A DNA stretch of 64,000 bases from DATHTC01 sp963746805 (GCA_963746805.1 CAVVCQ010000008.1:1178001-1242000), one strand, 5' to 3'; numbered from the stretch's first letter, positions 24,781 to 33,422 are shown. Translations and numbers: made by a program. Notes: generated from the letters alone by a model not told the origin.

Positions 24781-25923
24781 GTGGCGTACGAGTTCAAGCT
24801 CCCCGACCTCGGCGAGGGCCTCACCGAGGGCGAGATCGCGCGCTGGCTCGTCTCGGAGGGGCAGGAGGTCGCCGAGGACGACCCGCTCGTCGAGATCCAG
24901 ACCGACAAGACGACGGTCGAGATCCCCTCGCCGGCCGCAGGCACCGTCTCGCGCATCCTCGCCGCGGAGGGCGACGTCGTCCCCGTCGGCTCGGTGATCG
25001 TCGTGATCGCGAACGGCGCGGCGGCTCCGGCCGAGGCACCGGCTCCGGTGCGGGAAGGGGCAAGTGGCTCAGAGCCACAAACTCCGACACGTCCCGAGCG
25101 GCCGAGCGACGGCAAGGTGCGCGCGACCCCGCTCGTCCGCCGGCTCGCGCAAGAGCTCGGCGTCGACCTCGAGGCCGTGACGCCGACGGGGCCGCAGGGA
25201 CGGGTCTCCGAGGACGACGTCCGCGCCGCAGCGGCGGGAGCAAGTGGCTCAGAGCCACAAACTCCCCCCACCGCCGCCGAGGGGCGCCGGGTCCCGCTCC
25301 GGGGCGTGCGGCGCGTGATCGCCGAGCACCTCACGCGGGCGCACCGGGAGATCCCCGCGGTCACCTACGTCGAGGAATGCGACTTCACCGGACTCGACCT
25401 CGCGCTGCTGATCCCCATCACGCTGCGCGCCGTCGCGCAGTCGCTGCAGGAGGTGCCGGAGCTCAACGCCCGGCTCGAAGGCGACGAGATCGTGTACCTC
25501 GACCGGTACGACCTCGGCGTCGCCGTCCAGACCGACCAGGGCCTCGTCGTCCCGGTCGTCCGCGGTTGCGACACGCGCTCCCTCGACGAGCTCGCCGAGG
25601 ACGTGGAGCGCCTGGCCGACGGCGCGCGTGCCGGCACGCTCGCACCGGAGGACCTCCGGGGCTCCACGTTCTCCGTCACGAGCGCCGGCAAGCTCGGCGG
25701 GCTGATGGTCACGCCGCTCATCAATCATCCCGAGGTCGGGATCCTCGGCGTCCACCGAATCGCGCTGCGGCCCGCGGTGCGCGACGGGGAGGTCGTGGTG
25801 CGCCGGATCGGGAACGTGTCCGTCACCTTCGACCACCGCGTGGTCGACGGCGCGCGCGCGGCGGAGTTCGGCCTCGCCGTGATCCGCCGGCTCGAGGCCG
25901 CCGCGTCAGGCGAAGCGGGCTAG
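24781..25923 (+). CDS. 2-oxoacid dehydrogenase E2 (dihydrolipoyl acyltransferase)
   Basis: A 380-residue E2: lipoyl domain at about 1-80 with the modified Lys in IQTDKTTVEIPSP, a peripheral subunit-binding domain at about 118-152 (RATPLVRRLAQELGVDLEAV), and the acyltransferase domain ending in VTFDHRVVDGARAAEFG with the catalytic His and Asp. Both flexible linkers contain ASGSEPQTP, each written by a copy of the same palindromic DNA element (25060-25085 and 25240-25265). These linkers tolerate insertions, which may explain their presence. The last 18 bases overlap the convergent HAD gene. Confidence 0.92.
   Translation: MAYEFKLPDLGEGLTEGEIARWLVSEGQEVAEDDPLVEIQTDKTTVEIPSPAAGTVSRILAAEGDVVPVGSVIVVIANGAAAPAEAPAPVREGASGSEPQTPTRPERPSDGKVRATPLVRRLAQELGVDLEAVTPTGPQGRVSEDDVRAAAAGASGSEPQTPPTAAEGRRVPLRGVRRVIAEHLTRAHREIPAVTYVEECDFTGLDLALLIPITLRAVAQSLQEVPELNARLEGDEIVYLDRYDLGVAVQTDQGLVVPVVRGCDTRSLDELAEDVERLADGARAGTLAPEDLRGSTFSVTSAGKLGGLMVTPLINHPEVGILGVHRIALRPAVRDGEVVVRRIGNVSVTFDHRVVDGARAAEFGLAVIRRLEAAASGEAG
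25060..25085. repeat. Palindromic element, copy 1 (in E2 linker 1)
   Basis: The core GTGGCTCAGAGCCAC (25064-25078) has 7-base arms around one A, flanked by GCAA and AAACTCC. In the E2 frame it encodes ASGSEPQTP between the lipoyl and subunit-binding domains. Copies 2 and 3 share all 26 bases but one. Confidence 0.85.
25240..25265. repeat. Palindromic element, copy 2 (in E2 linker 2)
   Basis: Same 26 bases as copy 1 (core 25244-25258), in the same orientation and the same reading frame, encoding ASGSEPQTP between the subunit-binding and acyltransferase domains. Flanking sequence differs from copy 1, so this is not a duplication of a longer linker segment. Confidence 0.85.
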
Positions 25924-26562
25924 CAGCGACTCGAGCGGCAGCTCGGCCAGCGACGGAAGGACCACGTCCGCCTCGTCGAGCGTCATCGCCGCGGTCACCC
26001 CGTTCGGCACGGCCACGCAGAAGAGCCCCGCCGCCTTCGCCGCGCGCACGCCGTTCACCGAGTCCTCGAACGCGACGGCCTCGTCCGCGCCGAGCTCGAG
26101 CCGCGACAGGGCCTCGAGGTAGAGCGTCGGCCGCGGCTTCGCCCGCTCTCGGTCGCCGTCGGCGGTGACGATCGCGTCGAAGTGCTCCGCACGCTCGAGC
26201 CGCCCGAGATGGCGGTCGACCCACCAGCGCTCGCCGCTCGAGACGATCGCCGTCGCGAGGCCGTGCCGTCCAGCCGCCTCGAGGTACTCCAGTACGCCGG
26301 GACGCAGCTCCTCGACGTCGGCGAGCGAGAGCTCGTGCTCCCGGCGCCGAGCGTTGAGTTCGTCCCGGTCCAGCGGCCCGACGAGCTCCTCGAGCGTCTG
26401 CCACGGGTCCCAGCCGCCGACCGTTCCGACGAGCGTCGCCCAGCGGTCGAGCGGCAGCTCCTGCCCGTGTCGGCGGTAGAGCTCCTCCCATGACGCCCGC
26501 GACGACGTCTCGGTGTCCACGAGCAAACCGTCGAAGTCGAAGAGGAGGCCCCGCAACGGCAT
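25906..26562 (-). CDS. HAD-superfamily hydrolase (beta-phosphoglucomutase-like)
   Basis: A 218-residue protein with motif I LLFDFDGLLVDTETSSRASW, a helical cap, motif II AIVSSGERWWVD, Lys in ERAKPRPTLYLEAL and motif III VAFEDSVNGVRAAKAAGL. This pattern is that of the phosphatase/beta-phosphoglucomutase subgroup with cap type 1; sugar phosphates are the usual substrates. ATG 26562 has TACGCT six bases upstream and no ribosome site, so it looks leaderless. Convergent and overlapping with E2. Confidence 0.88.
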   Translation of the reverse strand: MPLRGLLFDFDGLLVDTETSSRASWEELYRRHGQELPLDRWATLVGTVGGWDPWQTLEELVGPLDRDELNARRREHELSLADVEELRPGVLEYLEAAGRHGLATAIVSSGERWWVDRHLGRLERAEHFDAIVTADGDRERAKPRPTLYLEALSRLELGADEAVAFEDSVNGVRAAKAAGLFCVAVPNGVTAAMTLDEADVVLPSLAELPLESLLARFA

Positions 26563-26568
26563 CCTGCC

Positions 26569-26574
26569 AGCGTA
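26569..26574 (-). promoter_or_regulatory. -10 box (TACGCT) before the HAD gene
   Basis: On the minus strand TACGCT ends six bases before ATG 26562 of the HAD hydrolase. Same arrangement as at several other starts in the window. Confidence 0.35.
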
Positions 26575-26646
26575 AATCCGCTTGCGCGCCGACTGCGTAG
26601 GTCCCCTCGCACCGTACATCTGCGGGGGGAAGAAGAGGGGAGGACG

Positions 26647-27171
26647 ATGCGCAGGTTCACAGGAGTCCTGATCGCATGCGCGGCGGGCATGGTGCTCGTC
26701 GGGGCCGCGATCGCAGGGCTCAACGCAAACAAGTCCGTGCATCTCAGCGGCGACCTCGAGGTGCCGGCGAACGCGAGTGCCGGCCAGGGGCAGGCGAGCT
26801 TCCACCTGTCCGAGGACGGGACCGAGGTCGAGTACAAGCTCAACGTCGCGAACATCGAGAACGTCATCGTGGCGCACATCCATCGGGGGACGCCCGGCGT
26901 GAACGGTCCCGTCGGCGTCTTCCTGTACCCGTCCTCGTCGCCCGGCACCGTCCCGCCCGGTGGCGGCCGGATCGACGGCCGCATCGTGTCGGGGACGTTC
27001 ACGGCCGCGAACTTCGCCGGTCTGGCGTTCGCGGGCATGACGGTCGCGCAGGTGTGGGAGCTGATCGAGAACGGCGGCGCCTACGTCAACGTCCACACGA
27101 ACGATGGCGTGACGCCTGGTGGTACCGGCCCCGGCGATCTGCCGGCCGGCGAGATCCGGGGCGATCTCTAA
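26647..27171 (+). CDS. Exported CHRD-domain protein 1
   Basis: A 174-residue secreted protein: signal peptide (FTGVLIACAAGMVLVGAAIA), then one CHRD domain. The family pattern is clear in HLSGDLEVPANASAGQGQAS, VAHIHRGTPGVNGPVGVFLY and AYVNVHTNDGVTPGG ending AGEIRGDL. CHRD domains bind proteins or sit in chordin; their bacterial job is unknown. ATG 26647 follows a GGGGAGG site. A strong hairpin separates it from a second CHRD gene that converges on it. Confidence 0.88.
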   Translation: MRRFTGVLIACAAGMVLVGAAIAGLNANKSVHLSGDLEVPANASAGQGQASFHLSEDGTEVEYKLNVANIENVIVAHIHRGTPGVNGPVGVFLYPSSSPGTVPPGGGRIDGRIVSGTFTAANFAGLAFAGMTVAQVWELIENGGAYVNVHTNDGVTPGGTGPGDLPAGEIRGDL

Positions 27172-27197
27172 CACGCCCGCTGCGGTAGGGGAGAGAG

Positions 27198-27225
27198 ACA
27201 GGGCGGGCCTTCGGGCCCGCCCTGT
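27198..27225. terminator. Strong bidirectional hairpin with TTCG loop
   Basis: ACAGGGCGGGCC (27198-27209) and GGCCCGCCCTGT (27214-27225) form a perfect 12-base stem closed by a TTCG tetraloop, between the two convergent CHRD genes. A short T-rich run (TTCGTTGG) follows on the plus strand. Confidence 0.85.
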
Positions 27226-27254
27226 TCGTTGGTCAGTCGTCGACTCGCGTTTCG

Positions 27255-27794
27255 CTAGTCGTCGTCGTCTCGGCCGCCGCCCTTGATCTGGCCGCGGATC
27301 TCGCCGGGTGGCGAGTTCGGCGTGTGGATGTTCGCGTAGGTCTGGCCGAGCCGGATCGCCCGCGCGAGGGACGCGAAGTCTCCGGGCTGGGTGTTCTGGA
27401 CGGCCGGGCCGACCACGTCCGCAGCGACGATCGTGCCCTCCACCGTCCCCGAGGTGGCTGCCGGACAGGCCGGCTTGCCGCCGCCGCCGCAGAAGAAGAC
27501 CGACACTCCCCCGTTGGCGAACTTCTGTCCGATGTGGATGTGGGCGAAGAGCGGGTTGCCGGTCAGGTTCTGGTACGTGAGCTTGAACGTGATCTGCGTG
27601 TCGGTCAGCTTCGCCGTGAGGCGGCCGGTCCCCCTCGAGCTGTTGAACGGGATCTCGGTCGGGCCGTTCAGGTTCGCCTTCAGATCTGCGTCGTCTCCCT
27701 TCTTGCGGTCTGACGCAACGGCGATCGACGCTCCGACAAAAAGGGTGAACGCGAGCACGACGCCCAGCAGCATCTGGCCTCGTCTCTTTGCCAT
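27255..27794 (-). CDS. Exported CHRD-domain protein 2
   Basis: A 179-residue protein with a signal peptide (MLLGVVLAFTLFVGASIAVA) and one CHRD domain: LKANLNGPTEIPFNSSRGTG, PLFAHIHIGQKFANGGVSVF, and TYANIHTPNSPPGEIRGQI. An inserted loop FFCGGGGKPACP carries two Cys that could form a disulfide outside the cell. It ends in a short acidic tail RDDDD. ATG 27794 follows GGAAGGAGAA. It converges with the other CHRD gene but is only distantly similar, so they are old paralogues rather than a fresh copy. Confidence 0.87.
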   Translation of the reverse strand: MAKRRGQMLLGVVLAFTLFVGASIAVASDRKKGDDADLKANLNGPTEIPFNSSRGTGRLTAKLTDTQITFKLTYQNLTGNPLFAHIHIGQKFANGGVSVFFCGGGGKPACPAATSGTVEGTIVAADVVGPAVQNTQPGDFASLARAIRLGQTYANIHTPNSPPGEIRGQIKGGGRDDDD

Positions 27795-27888
27795 GCGAGT
27801 TCTCCTTCCCCCCGGTGGGTTCTCGGTAGCGGCATGCGGACGAGTTTCCGCACGAAGCGGTACGGAGGAGCGGGCCGCGCAGATTGTC

Positions 27889-28188
27889 CTACACGGTGAC
27901 GAGATCCTGCTCGAGGTGCGGCTCGAGCATCCGCTCGATCCGCGGCGCGCTCGTGCGGCCGTCGATCCGCGCGACCGCCTTCTTGCCCTTCACGAGGACG
28001 AGCGTCGGCACCTCGCGCACGCGGAACCGCTCGGCGAGGTCGGGTCGCGCCTGGATGTCCACGCGGGTCACGCGCAGGCGCGCGCGCTCCTTCCGCGCAA
28101 GGTGCGCGAGCAGGCTCTCCATGCGGCGTGCGGGGCCTGACTGCTCGGTCGCGAAGAAGACCAGCAGGGGCCGGGCGTCGTCGGTCAC
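27889..28188 (-). CDS. Thioredoxin-like protein lacking the CxxC site
   Basis: A 99-residue thioredoxin fold: PLLVFFATEQSGPARRMESL aligns with the active-site strand, where the usual WCGPC is replaced by QSGPA; the cis-Pro loop VREVPTLVLVKGKKAVARI is intact. No Cys occurs at all, so it cannot do thiol-disulfide exchange and may act in binding or as a subunit. It lies between the exported CHRD gene and a membrane protein, with no clear partner. Confidence 0.75.
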   Translation of the reverse strand: MTDDARPLLVFFATEQSGPARRMESLLAHLARKERARLRVTRVDIQARPDLAERFRVREVPTLVLVKGKKAVARIDGRTSAPRIERMLEPHLEQDLVTV

Positions 28189-28273
28189 TCGTCGTCCTCC
28201 TGTTGTGGGGGGCGTCCCGCGCCGCGGGACAGAACACCTCCTTCCCGCTCGCGGCCTCGAGGAAACCGCCGAC

Positions 28274-28279
28274 TACACT
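28274..28279 (+). promoter_or_regulatory. -10 box (TACACT) before the membrane protein
   Basis: TACACT lies nine bases before GTG 28289, which has no ribosome site; likely a leaderless start for the run of genes that follows. Confidence 0.35.
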
Positions 28280-28288
28280 GGGTGGCCC

Positions 28289-28708
28289 GTGGGGGCCTGG
28301 TACACGATCGGTCTGTTCGCCGGGATCGGGGCCGGCCTCGGCGTCGTCCTCGCCGGCGTCTTCGGCGCGGTTCGCGGCGCGGCCGTGCTCGCGGCGCTGC
28401 TGGGTGCCGTGGCCGGCGCGCTGGTCGGGCTCGGGCTCGCGGACACGGAGGAGGCGATCGCAGGCGCCGTCGGCGGGCTCCTGGGCGGCTTCGGCGCCTC
28501 GCTGATCGTGACCGCCGCGCTCGGGCGCGGCGGGACGCGCGGCGCCACGGCTTTCCTGGTCGCGTTCGCGGGTATCGGCCTCGCCGTGCTCGCCCTCGTC
28601 CCGATCGTCGGCTACGTCGAGGCCGTGACGCTGCCGGTGCTCGGGGCGCGGCTGCGCCGCCGGGCCGACGGCCGGTACCAGGGGCTGCGGATCCTCGCGC
28701 GCGACTGA
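28289..28708 (+). CDS. Small glycine-rich membrane protein
   Basis: A 139-residue protein with about four hydrophobic, Gly/Ala-rich segments (WYTIGLFAGIGAGLGVVLAG, AAVLAALLGAVAGALVGLGL, AIAGAVGGLLGGFGASLIV, FLVAFAGIGLAVLALVPIVG) and a basic cytoplasmic tail RLRRRADGRYQGLRIL. No family is recognised. It starts a co-directional run: the phosphodiesterase ATG is four bases after its stop, then pcm. Confidence 0.6.
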   Translation: MGAWYTIGLFAGIGAGLGVVLAGVFGAVRGAAVLAALLGAVAGALVGLGLADTEEAIAGAVGGLLGGFGASLIVTAALGRGGTRGATAFLVAFAGIGLAVLALVPIVGYVEAVTLPVLGARLRRRADGRYQGLRILARD

Positions 28709-28712
28709 TGTG

Positions 28713-30033
28713 ATGCCGGACAAGCTCGCGCTGATCGTGATCGACGGGCTCACGCCCGGGCTCCTCGAGGGCGCGCTCGACGAGCTCCCGGCGCTGCGGT
28801 TCCTCGCGGAGAACGGGACGTACCGGCGCGGCGCCTCGGTGTTCCCGTCGCTGACGCCCGTCTGCCTCTCCTCGATCGCGACGGGAGCGCACCCGGACGT
28901 CCACGAGATCCCGCACCTCGTCTGGTACCACCGCGGCGAGCGGCGGCTCGTCGAGTACGGCTCCTCCTTCGCCGCGATCATGGCCGCGGGCTTCTCGCGC
29001 TCGCTCCGCGACACGATCCTGGACATGAACGGCCGGCACCTCGGCGCCGGCGCGGTCACGCTGTTCGAGGCCGCCGAGGACGCGGGGCTCGTCCCGGCCT
29101 CGGTCAACTTCACCGCGTACCGCGGGCGCACGCGTGCACCGCTCCGCGCTCCCGGGCGTGCCCGCGGCGCGGGGGCCGCGCCGCTTCTTCTTCTACAACC
29201 TGTACGAGTCGGACGCGACCGGCGCGCCGCTCGCCGTGCGCAACCGGGCGGCGGGCTCGATCGACGACTACGCCGCCGCGGTCGGCCGCTGGCTCGTGAC
29301 GCGCGACGGCTTCGACCTGCTCGTCTTCTACCTCTCCGACCTCGACTACGCCTCCCACGCGCTCGGCCCGGACGGCTGTCGCGAGGCGCTCACACGGGCG
29401 GACGACCACGTCGCCTCGCTGCTCACGTCGGCCGGCGGCCCGGACGAGTTCCTCGAGCGCTACGCGGTCGTCGTGTGCTCCGACCACGGCCAGACGCACG
29501 TGAACGCGGCCGTCTCGCTCGAGCATCACCTCGCCCACGTCGACGGCGTGCTCGTCGCGGCCTCGAACCGCGCCGGCCAGGTGTACCGGCTGCCCGGCTG
29601 TAACGAGGACGCACGCTCGCTCGCGGCGCGGCTCGAGACGGAGCCGGCCGCAGAGGTGGTGCTCTTCCGCGAGGGCGACGAGGTCGTGGCCCGGCGGGAC
29701 GGGGAGGAATGCCGCGTCCGCGACGGGCACGTCGTCGCCGGCGACGCCTCGCTGCTCGGCTACCCGGACGGCCCGGCGCGCGTCTGGGCCGCCGCTCGCA
29801 ACCCGAACGCCGGCGACGTGCTCGTGTCCGCGGCGGAGGGGTACGAGTTCACCGACCTGGCCGGGCGCCACCACGCGGGCGGCGGCAGCCACGGCTCACT
29901 CGTCGCCGGGGACTCCGAGGTGCCGATCGTGACCGTCGGCCTCGACGGCGACCCCCGCTCGATCGTCGACCTCGCCCCGGCCGCGCTCGCGCACTTCGGG
30001 ATCGGCACGCCCCCGCACGCGAAGGCGGCGTGA
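28713..30033 (+). CDS. Type I phosphodiesterase / nucleotide pyrophosphatase family protein (one apparent +1 frameshift)
   Basis: About 439 residues after removing one base near 29133 (span 1321 = 440 codons + 1). Alkaline phosphatase superfamily: first metal Asp in LALIVIDGLTPG, nucleophile Thr in VFPSLTPVCLSSIATG, then FYLSDLDYASHALGP and VVCSDHGQTHVN for the second metal site, and a late His in HHAGGGSHGSLV. It would hydrolyse phosphodiesters or phosphonates, or transfer lipid head groups, but has no signal peptide or membrane helix. Its stop overlaps the pcm GTG (GTGA). Confidence 0.82.
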
Positions 30034-30690
30034 CGCCGGCAGGCCCGTTCGACCCCGTCTCCTCCCGCCACCTGATGGTGACGCAGCAGCTGCGCGCCCG
30101 CGACATCCGCGACGACCGCGTGCTCGAGGCGATGCGCGCGGTGCCGCGCGAGCGCTTCGTCCCGGAGTCGTTGCAGACCCGCGCCTACGAGGACGCCGCG
30201 CTGCCGATCGGCGCGGGGCAGACGATCTCCCAGCCGTACATGGTCGCGGCGATCTGCCAGGCGCTTCAGCTGCACGGCGGCGAGCGTCGTCCTCGACGTC
30301 GGCACGGGCTCGGGCTACCAGGCGGCCGTGCTCGCGGAGCTGGCCGACGAGGTGCATACGATCGAACGCGTGCCCGAGCTCGCCGACGGAGCGCGCCGAG
30401 CCCTCGCCGAGGCCGGCTACGACCGCGTTCACGTGCACGTCGGGGACGGGACGCTCGGCGTCCCCGAGGAGGCGCCGTTCGACGCGATCGCGGTCGCGGC
30501 AGCCGCGCCGGCGATCCCCGAGTCGCTGTACGAGCAGCTCGCGCCGTTCGGCCGGCTCGTGCTCCCGGTCGGCAGCCGGCGCGGCCAGGAGCTGCAGCTC
30601 GTCGTCCGCAGCCCGGAGGGGCCCGCGACGATCCGCAGCGTCCCGTGCCGGTTCGTGCCGCTGCTCGGTGCGGAGGGGTTCGCTGACTGA
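30030..30690 (+). CDS. pcm: Protein-L-isoaspartate O-methyltransferase (one apparent +1 frameshift)
   Basis: About 219 residues after removing one base near 30288 (span 661 = 220 codons + 1). The N-terminus VTQQLRARDIRDDRVLEAMR and RERFVPE, the AYEDAALPIGAGQTISQPYM substrate region, and the SAM motif VLDVGTGSGYQAAVLAELA are all typical. It repairs isoaspartyl damage in aged proteins using S-adenosylmethionine. GTG 30030 is coupled to the phosphodiesterase stop, an association found in several actinobacteria as I recall. Confidence 0.9.
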
Positions 30691-31147
30691 CGGAACGAGA
30701 GCGCTCTCGGCCAGCTCCCTCCTGGGACGGCCCGTCCGCATGCGCGGGATCCGGCTCGGCCGCCCGAGCGACGTGCTCCTCGACCGCGCGACGATGCGGG
30801 TCGTCGGGCTCGAGGTTGCGTGCGGCGACGACGCGCAGCGGTTCCTCCCGCTCGCGGCTGCGCGGGTGCACGACGACGAGATCGCCGTCCGTTCGGCGCT
30901 GCTCCTGCTCGAGGGCGACGACCTCGCGTTCTACCGTCGCCGCGGCCGGCTGCTGAGCGCGATGCGCGGCCGCGGGGTCACGCTCGCGGGCCGTCCGGTC
31001 GGCGTCCTCCGCGACGTGCTCCTCGACGCCGAGGGCGCGGTCACGCTGCTCGAGGTCGAGACGCGCGACGGACGCGACCCGGTGCGGATCCAGGTGCCGC
31101 TGGACAGCACCGTCGCGATCGCCGACCCGCCGGCCACCGCCGCCTGA
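30668..31147 (+). CDS. PRC-barrel-like protein
   Basis: A 159-residue protein made of two similar halves: LLGRPVRMRGIRLGRPSDVL with VVGLEVACGDDAQRFLPLAA, then GVTLAGRPVGVLRDVLLDAE with VTLLEVETRDGRDPVRIQVP. Each half is a PRC-type beta-barrel with the usual GxxVGxVxDVLLD pattern. PRC barrels bind RNA-processing or photosynthetic partners; here no partner is evident. The likely start GTG 30668 lies inside the end of pcm, so translation is coupled. Confidence 0.68.
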   Translation: MRRGSLTDGTRALSASSLLGRPVRMRGIRLGRPSDVLLDRATMRVVGLEVACGDDAQRFLPLAAARVHDDEIAVRSALLLLEGDDLAFYRRRGRLLSAMRGRGVTLAGRPVGVLRDVLLDAEGAVTLLEVETRDGRDPVRIQVPLDSTVAIADPPATAA

Positions 31148-31165
31148 ACGCCACCCGGGCGCTGG

Positions 31166-31171
31166 TACGCT
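31166..31171 (+). promoter_or_regulatory. -10 box (TACGCT) before gtrA
   Basis: TACGCT is eight bases before GTG 31180, with CTGAAC 16 bases further upstream as a possible -35. No ribosome site is seen, so this looks leaderless. Confidence 0.4.
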
Positions 31172-31179
31172 CGGCCGCC

Positions 31180-31638
31180 GTGATCTCGCGTGCCCGCGCA
31201 GCCATCTCCGGGGAGACCGGGTTCGCCGACAGCCGCGCGGGGCTGGCGCTGCGCCGTTCGCACAACTGGCTCCAGCTCGCGAAGTTCGGCGCCGTCGGCT
31301 TCAGCGGCTACGTCGTCAACCTCGCCGTCTACGTCCTGCTCGTCCAGGTCCTCGGCGTCCACTACCTGCTCGCCGCGGTCGGCTCGTTCCTCGTCGCCGT
31401 GACGAACAACTACGCCTGGAACCGGCACTGGACGTTCCGGCGCGACAAGGGGCACGTCGGCATCCAGGGCGCCCGCTTCCTCGTCGTCTCGGTGCTCGCT
31501 CTCGTGGCGAACCTCGTCGTTCTGCAGACCCTCGTCCACCTCGGGGTCGACAAGATCCCGGCGCAGGCGATCGCGATCGTGCTCGTGACGCCCGTGAACT
31601 TCGTCGGGAACAAGCTGTGGACCTTCCGGATGCGCTGA
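31180..31638 (+). CDS. GtrA-family membrane protein
   Basis: A 152-residue GtrA-like protein with four helices: LAKFGAVGFSGYVVNLAVYV, YLLAAVGSFLVAVTNNYAWN, RFLVVSVLALVANLVVLQTL and the last ending VTPVNFVGNKLWTFR. The paired motifs NYAWNRHWTFR and NFVGNKLWTFR are diagnostic. GtrA proteins help move polyprenyl-linked sugars across the membrane. The next two genes are GT87-like membrane proteins, which use such lipid-linked donors, so a shared envelope glycosylation role is plausible. The next GTG lies inside its end. Confidence 0.88.
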   Translation: MISRARAAISGETGFADSRAGLALRRSHNWLQLAKFGAVGFSGYVVNLAVYVLLVQVLGVHYLLAAVGSFLVAVTNNYAWNRHWTFRRDKGHVGIQGARFLVVSVLALVANLVVLQTLVHLGVDKIPAQAIAIVLVTPVNFVGNKLWTFRMR

Positions 31639-33422
31639 CGCGCGTCCCGGCCCTGCTCCTCGCGGCCGTCGTCGCCGCGCTCGTCCTCGCGCCCGCGGCG
31701 GCCTCGGCGCCGGCGCCGGTGTACGACAGCGACGGCAACCTCGTCCAGACGCCGTTCGCCCCGCCGCAGCCCGAGCCGAAGCTCGACGAGAAGCGCGCGG
31801 TCGCGCTGTTCCTGAAGGACCCGAAGGTGGCGTCGTGGCTCGAGCGCTACCCGCCGAACCCGACGACGGACGCCGACCGCCGCGACGACGGCAACTGGAC
31901 GGTGCGGGTCTGGTCGGGCGATGCCGGCCAGATCGCGCTCGGCGTCGTCGACGACGCGGGCGGGGTCGTGACCGAGGCCTGGACCGGGCCGCAGGTCGCG
32001 TGGAAGATGGCGCGCGGGTACGACGGCGCCTTCGGCGGCAAGACGATCAACAAGCAGTGGGTCTGGCTCGCGTTCTGCGCGGTCTTCCTGCTCGGCCTCG
32101 GGAACCTGCGCCGACCCTTCTCGCTGCGGAACCTCGACCTGCTCGCGCTGCTCGCGTTCACGCCGTCGCTCTACTTCTTCAACCGTGGCGAGGTGTTCTG
32201 GTCGGTGCCGCTCGCGATCCCGCCGCTCCTCTACGTGATCGGCCGACTGGCGTGGATCGGGGCGCGCGGGCGACCGACCCGGACGCCGCCGACCTGGCCG
32301 GTCTGGGTGCTCCTCGCCGCGACCGTGTTCCTGCTCGGCTTCCGCATCGGGCTGAACGTGCAGGCGCCGTACAGCGTCATCGACGTCGGCTACGCGGGCG
32401 TGATCGGCGCGCACCGGATCGTCAACGGGGAGTCGCCGTACGGCAACTTCCCGGTGCAGGGCACCCGCCCGGCCTGCGGGCCCGCCGACGCCGAGGGCGA
32501 GATCCGCAACCGCGTCCAGACGAACGGGCGCTGCGAGTCGTCCAACGAGCGCGGCGACACGTACGGGCCCGTCTCGTATCTCGCATACGTCCCCGGGTTC
32601 GCGCTCTTCGGCTGGAGCGGCAAGTGGGGCGGGGACACGCTGCCGGCCGCGCACTTCACCGCGCTCGCGTGGGACCTCGTCGTCGTCGCGGGGCTCGTCC
32701 TCGTCGGCCGGCGCTACGGCGGAAACTGGCTCGCAGCGACGCTCGCGTTCGCCTGGGCCGCGTACCCGTTCACGCAGTACACGTCGAACTCGAACACGAA
32801 CGACGCGATCCCGGCCGCGTTTCTCGTCTGGGGGTTCTGGCTCGCGACGTCGCCGTGGGCCCGTGGCACCGCCGTGGCGCTCTCCGGCTGGACGAAGTTC
32901 TCGACCCTGATCGTCGCGCCGCTCTGGCTCACGTACCCGACGGCGCCGCGCGCGCGGCCGCTCGCGTTCGTCGCGGCGTTCCTCCTCGCCTCCGCCGCGG
33001 CCTTCTCGGTTCTCCTGCTCGAGCCGGACGTGGTCGAGGCGGCGCGCACGTTCGCCGACCGCACGTTCCTCTGGCAGCTCGACCGCGAGTCGCCGTTCTC
33101 GCTCTGGGACTGGGGCCAGTACCACGCGGCGGGAATCCCCGACCTGAAGCTCGTCCAGCGCGTGCTCCAGGCGCTCCTCGTCGCGGCCGCGGTCGCCGTC
33201 GCGTTCGTGCCGCGGCGCAAGTCGCCGCTCCAGCTCGCGGCGCTCACCGGGGCGCTCATCGTCGGCTTCGAGCTCGTGCTCGAGCACTGGTCGTACCTCT
33301 ACATCCCCTGGTTCTTCGCCTTCGCGGCGTTCGCGTTCCTCGCGGGGCCGCCGCGCCGGGAGCCGGCACCGGCCCCGCCCGAGGAGCGGGAGGAGCCGCG
33401 TGCGCTGGTCGCCGCCGGCTGA
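31617..33422 (+). CDS. Large polytopic membrane protein, GT87/DUF2029-like
   Basis: A 601-residue protein: signal-like N-terminus (LLLAAVVAALVLAPAAASA), an extracytoplasmic domain to about residue 150 (WLERYPPNPTTDADR, WTVRVWSGDAGQIALGVVDD), then about ten helices. AGVIGAHRIVNGESPYGNFP followed by DTYGPVSYLAYVPGFALFG resembles the first loop of GT87 polyprenyl-phosphate-mannose transferases (Asp and YGP/YPP). It starts at GTG 31617 within gtrA. The extra N-terminal domain is not typical of GT87. Probably acts in envelope sugar transfer with its neighbours. Confidence 0.65.
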   Translation: MDLPDALTRVPALLLAAVVAALVLAPAAASAPAPVYDSDGNLVQTPFAPPQPEPKLDEKRAVALFLKDPKVASWLERYPPNPTTDADRRDDGNWTVRVWSGDAGQIALGVVDDAGGVVTEAWTGPQVAWKMARGYDGAFGGKTINKQWVWLAFCAVFLLGLGNLRRPFSLRNLDLLALLAFTPSLYFFNRGEVFWSVPLAIPPLLYVIGRLAWIGARGRPTRTPPTWPVWVLLAATVFLLGFRIGLNVQAPYSVIDVGYAGVIGAHRIVNGESPYGNFPVQGTRPACGPADAEGEIRNRVQTNGRCESSNERGDTYGPVSYLAYVPGFALFGWSGKWGGDTLPAAHFTALAWDLVVVAGLVLVGRRYGGNWLAATLAFAWAAYPFTQYTSNSNTNDAIPAAFLVWGFWLATSPWARGTAVALSGWTKFSTLIVAPLWLTYPTAPRARPLAFVAAFLLASAAAFSVLLLEPDVVEAARTFADRTFLWQLDRESPFSLWDWGQYHAAGIPDLKLVQRVLQALLVAAAVAVAFVPRRKSPLQLAALTGALIVGFELVLEHWSYLYIPWFFAFAAFAFLAGPPRREPAPAPPEEREEPRALVAAG

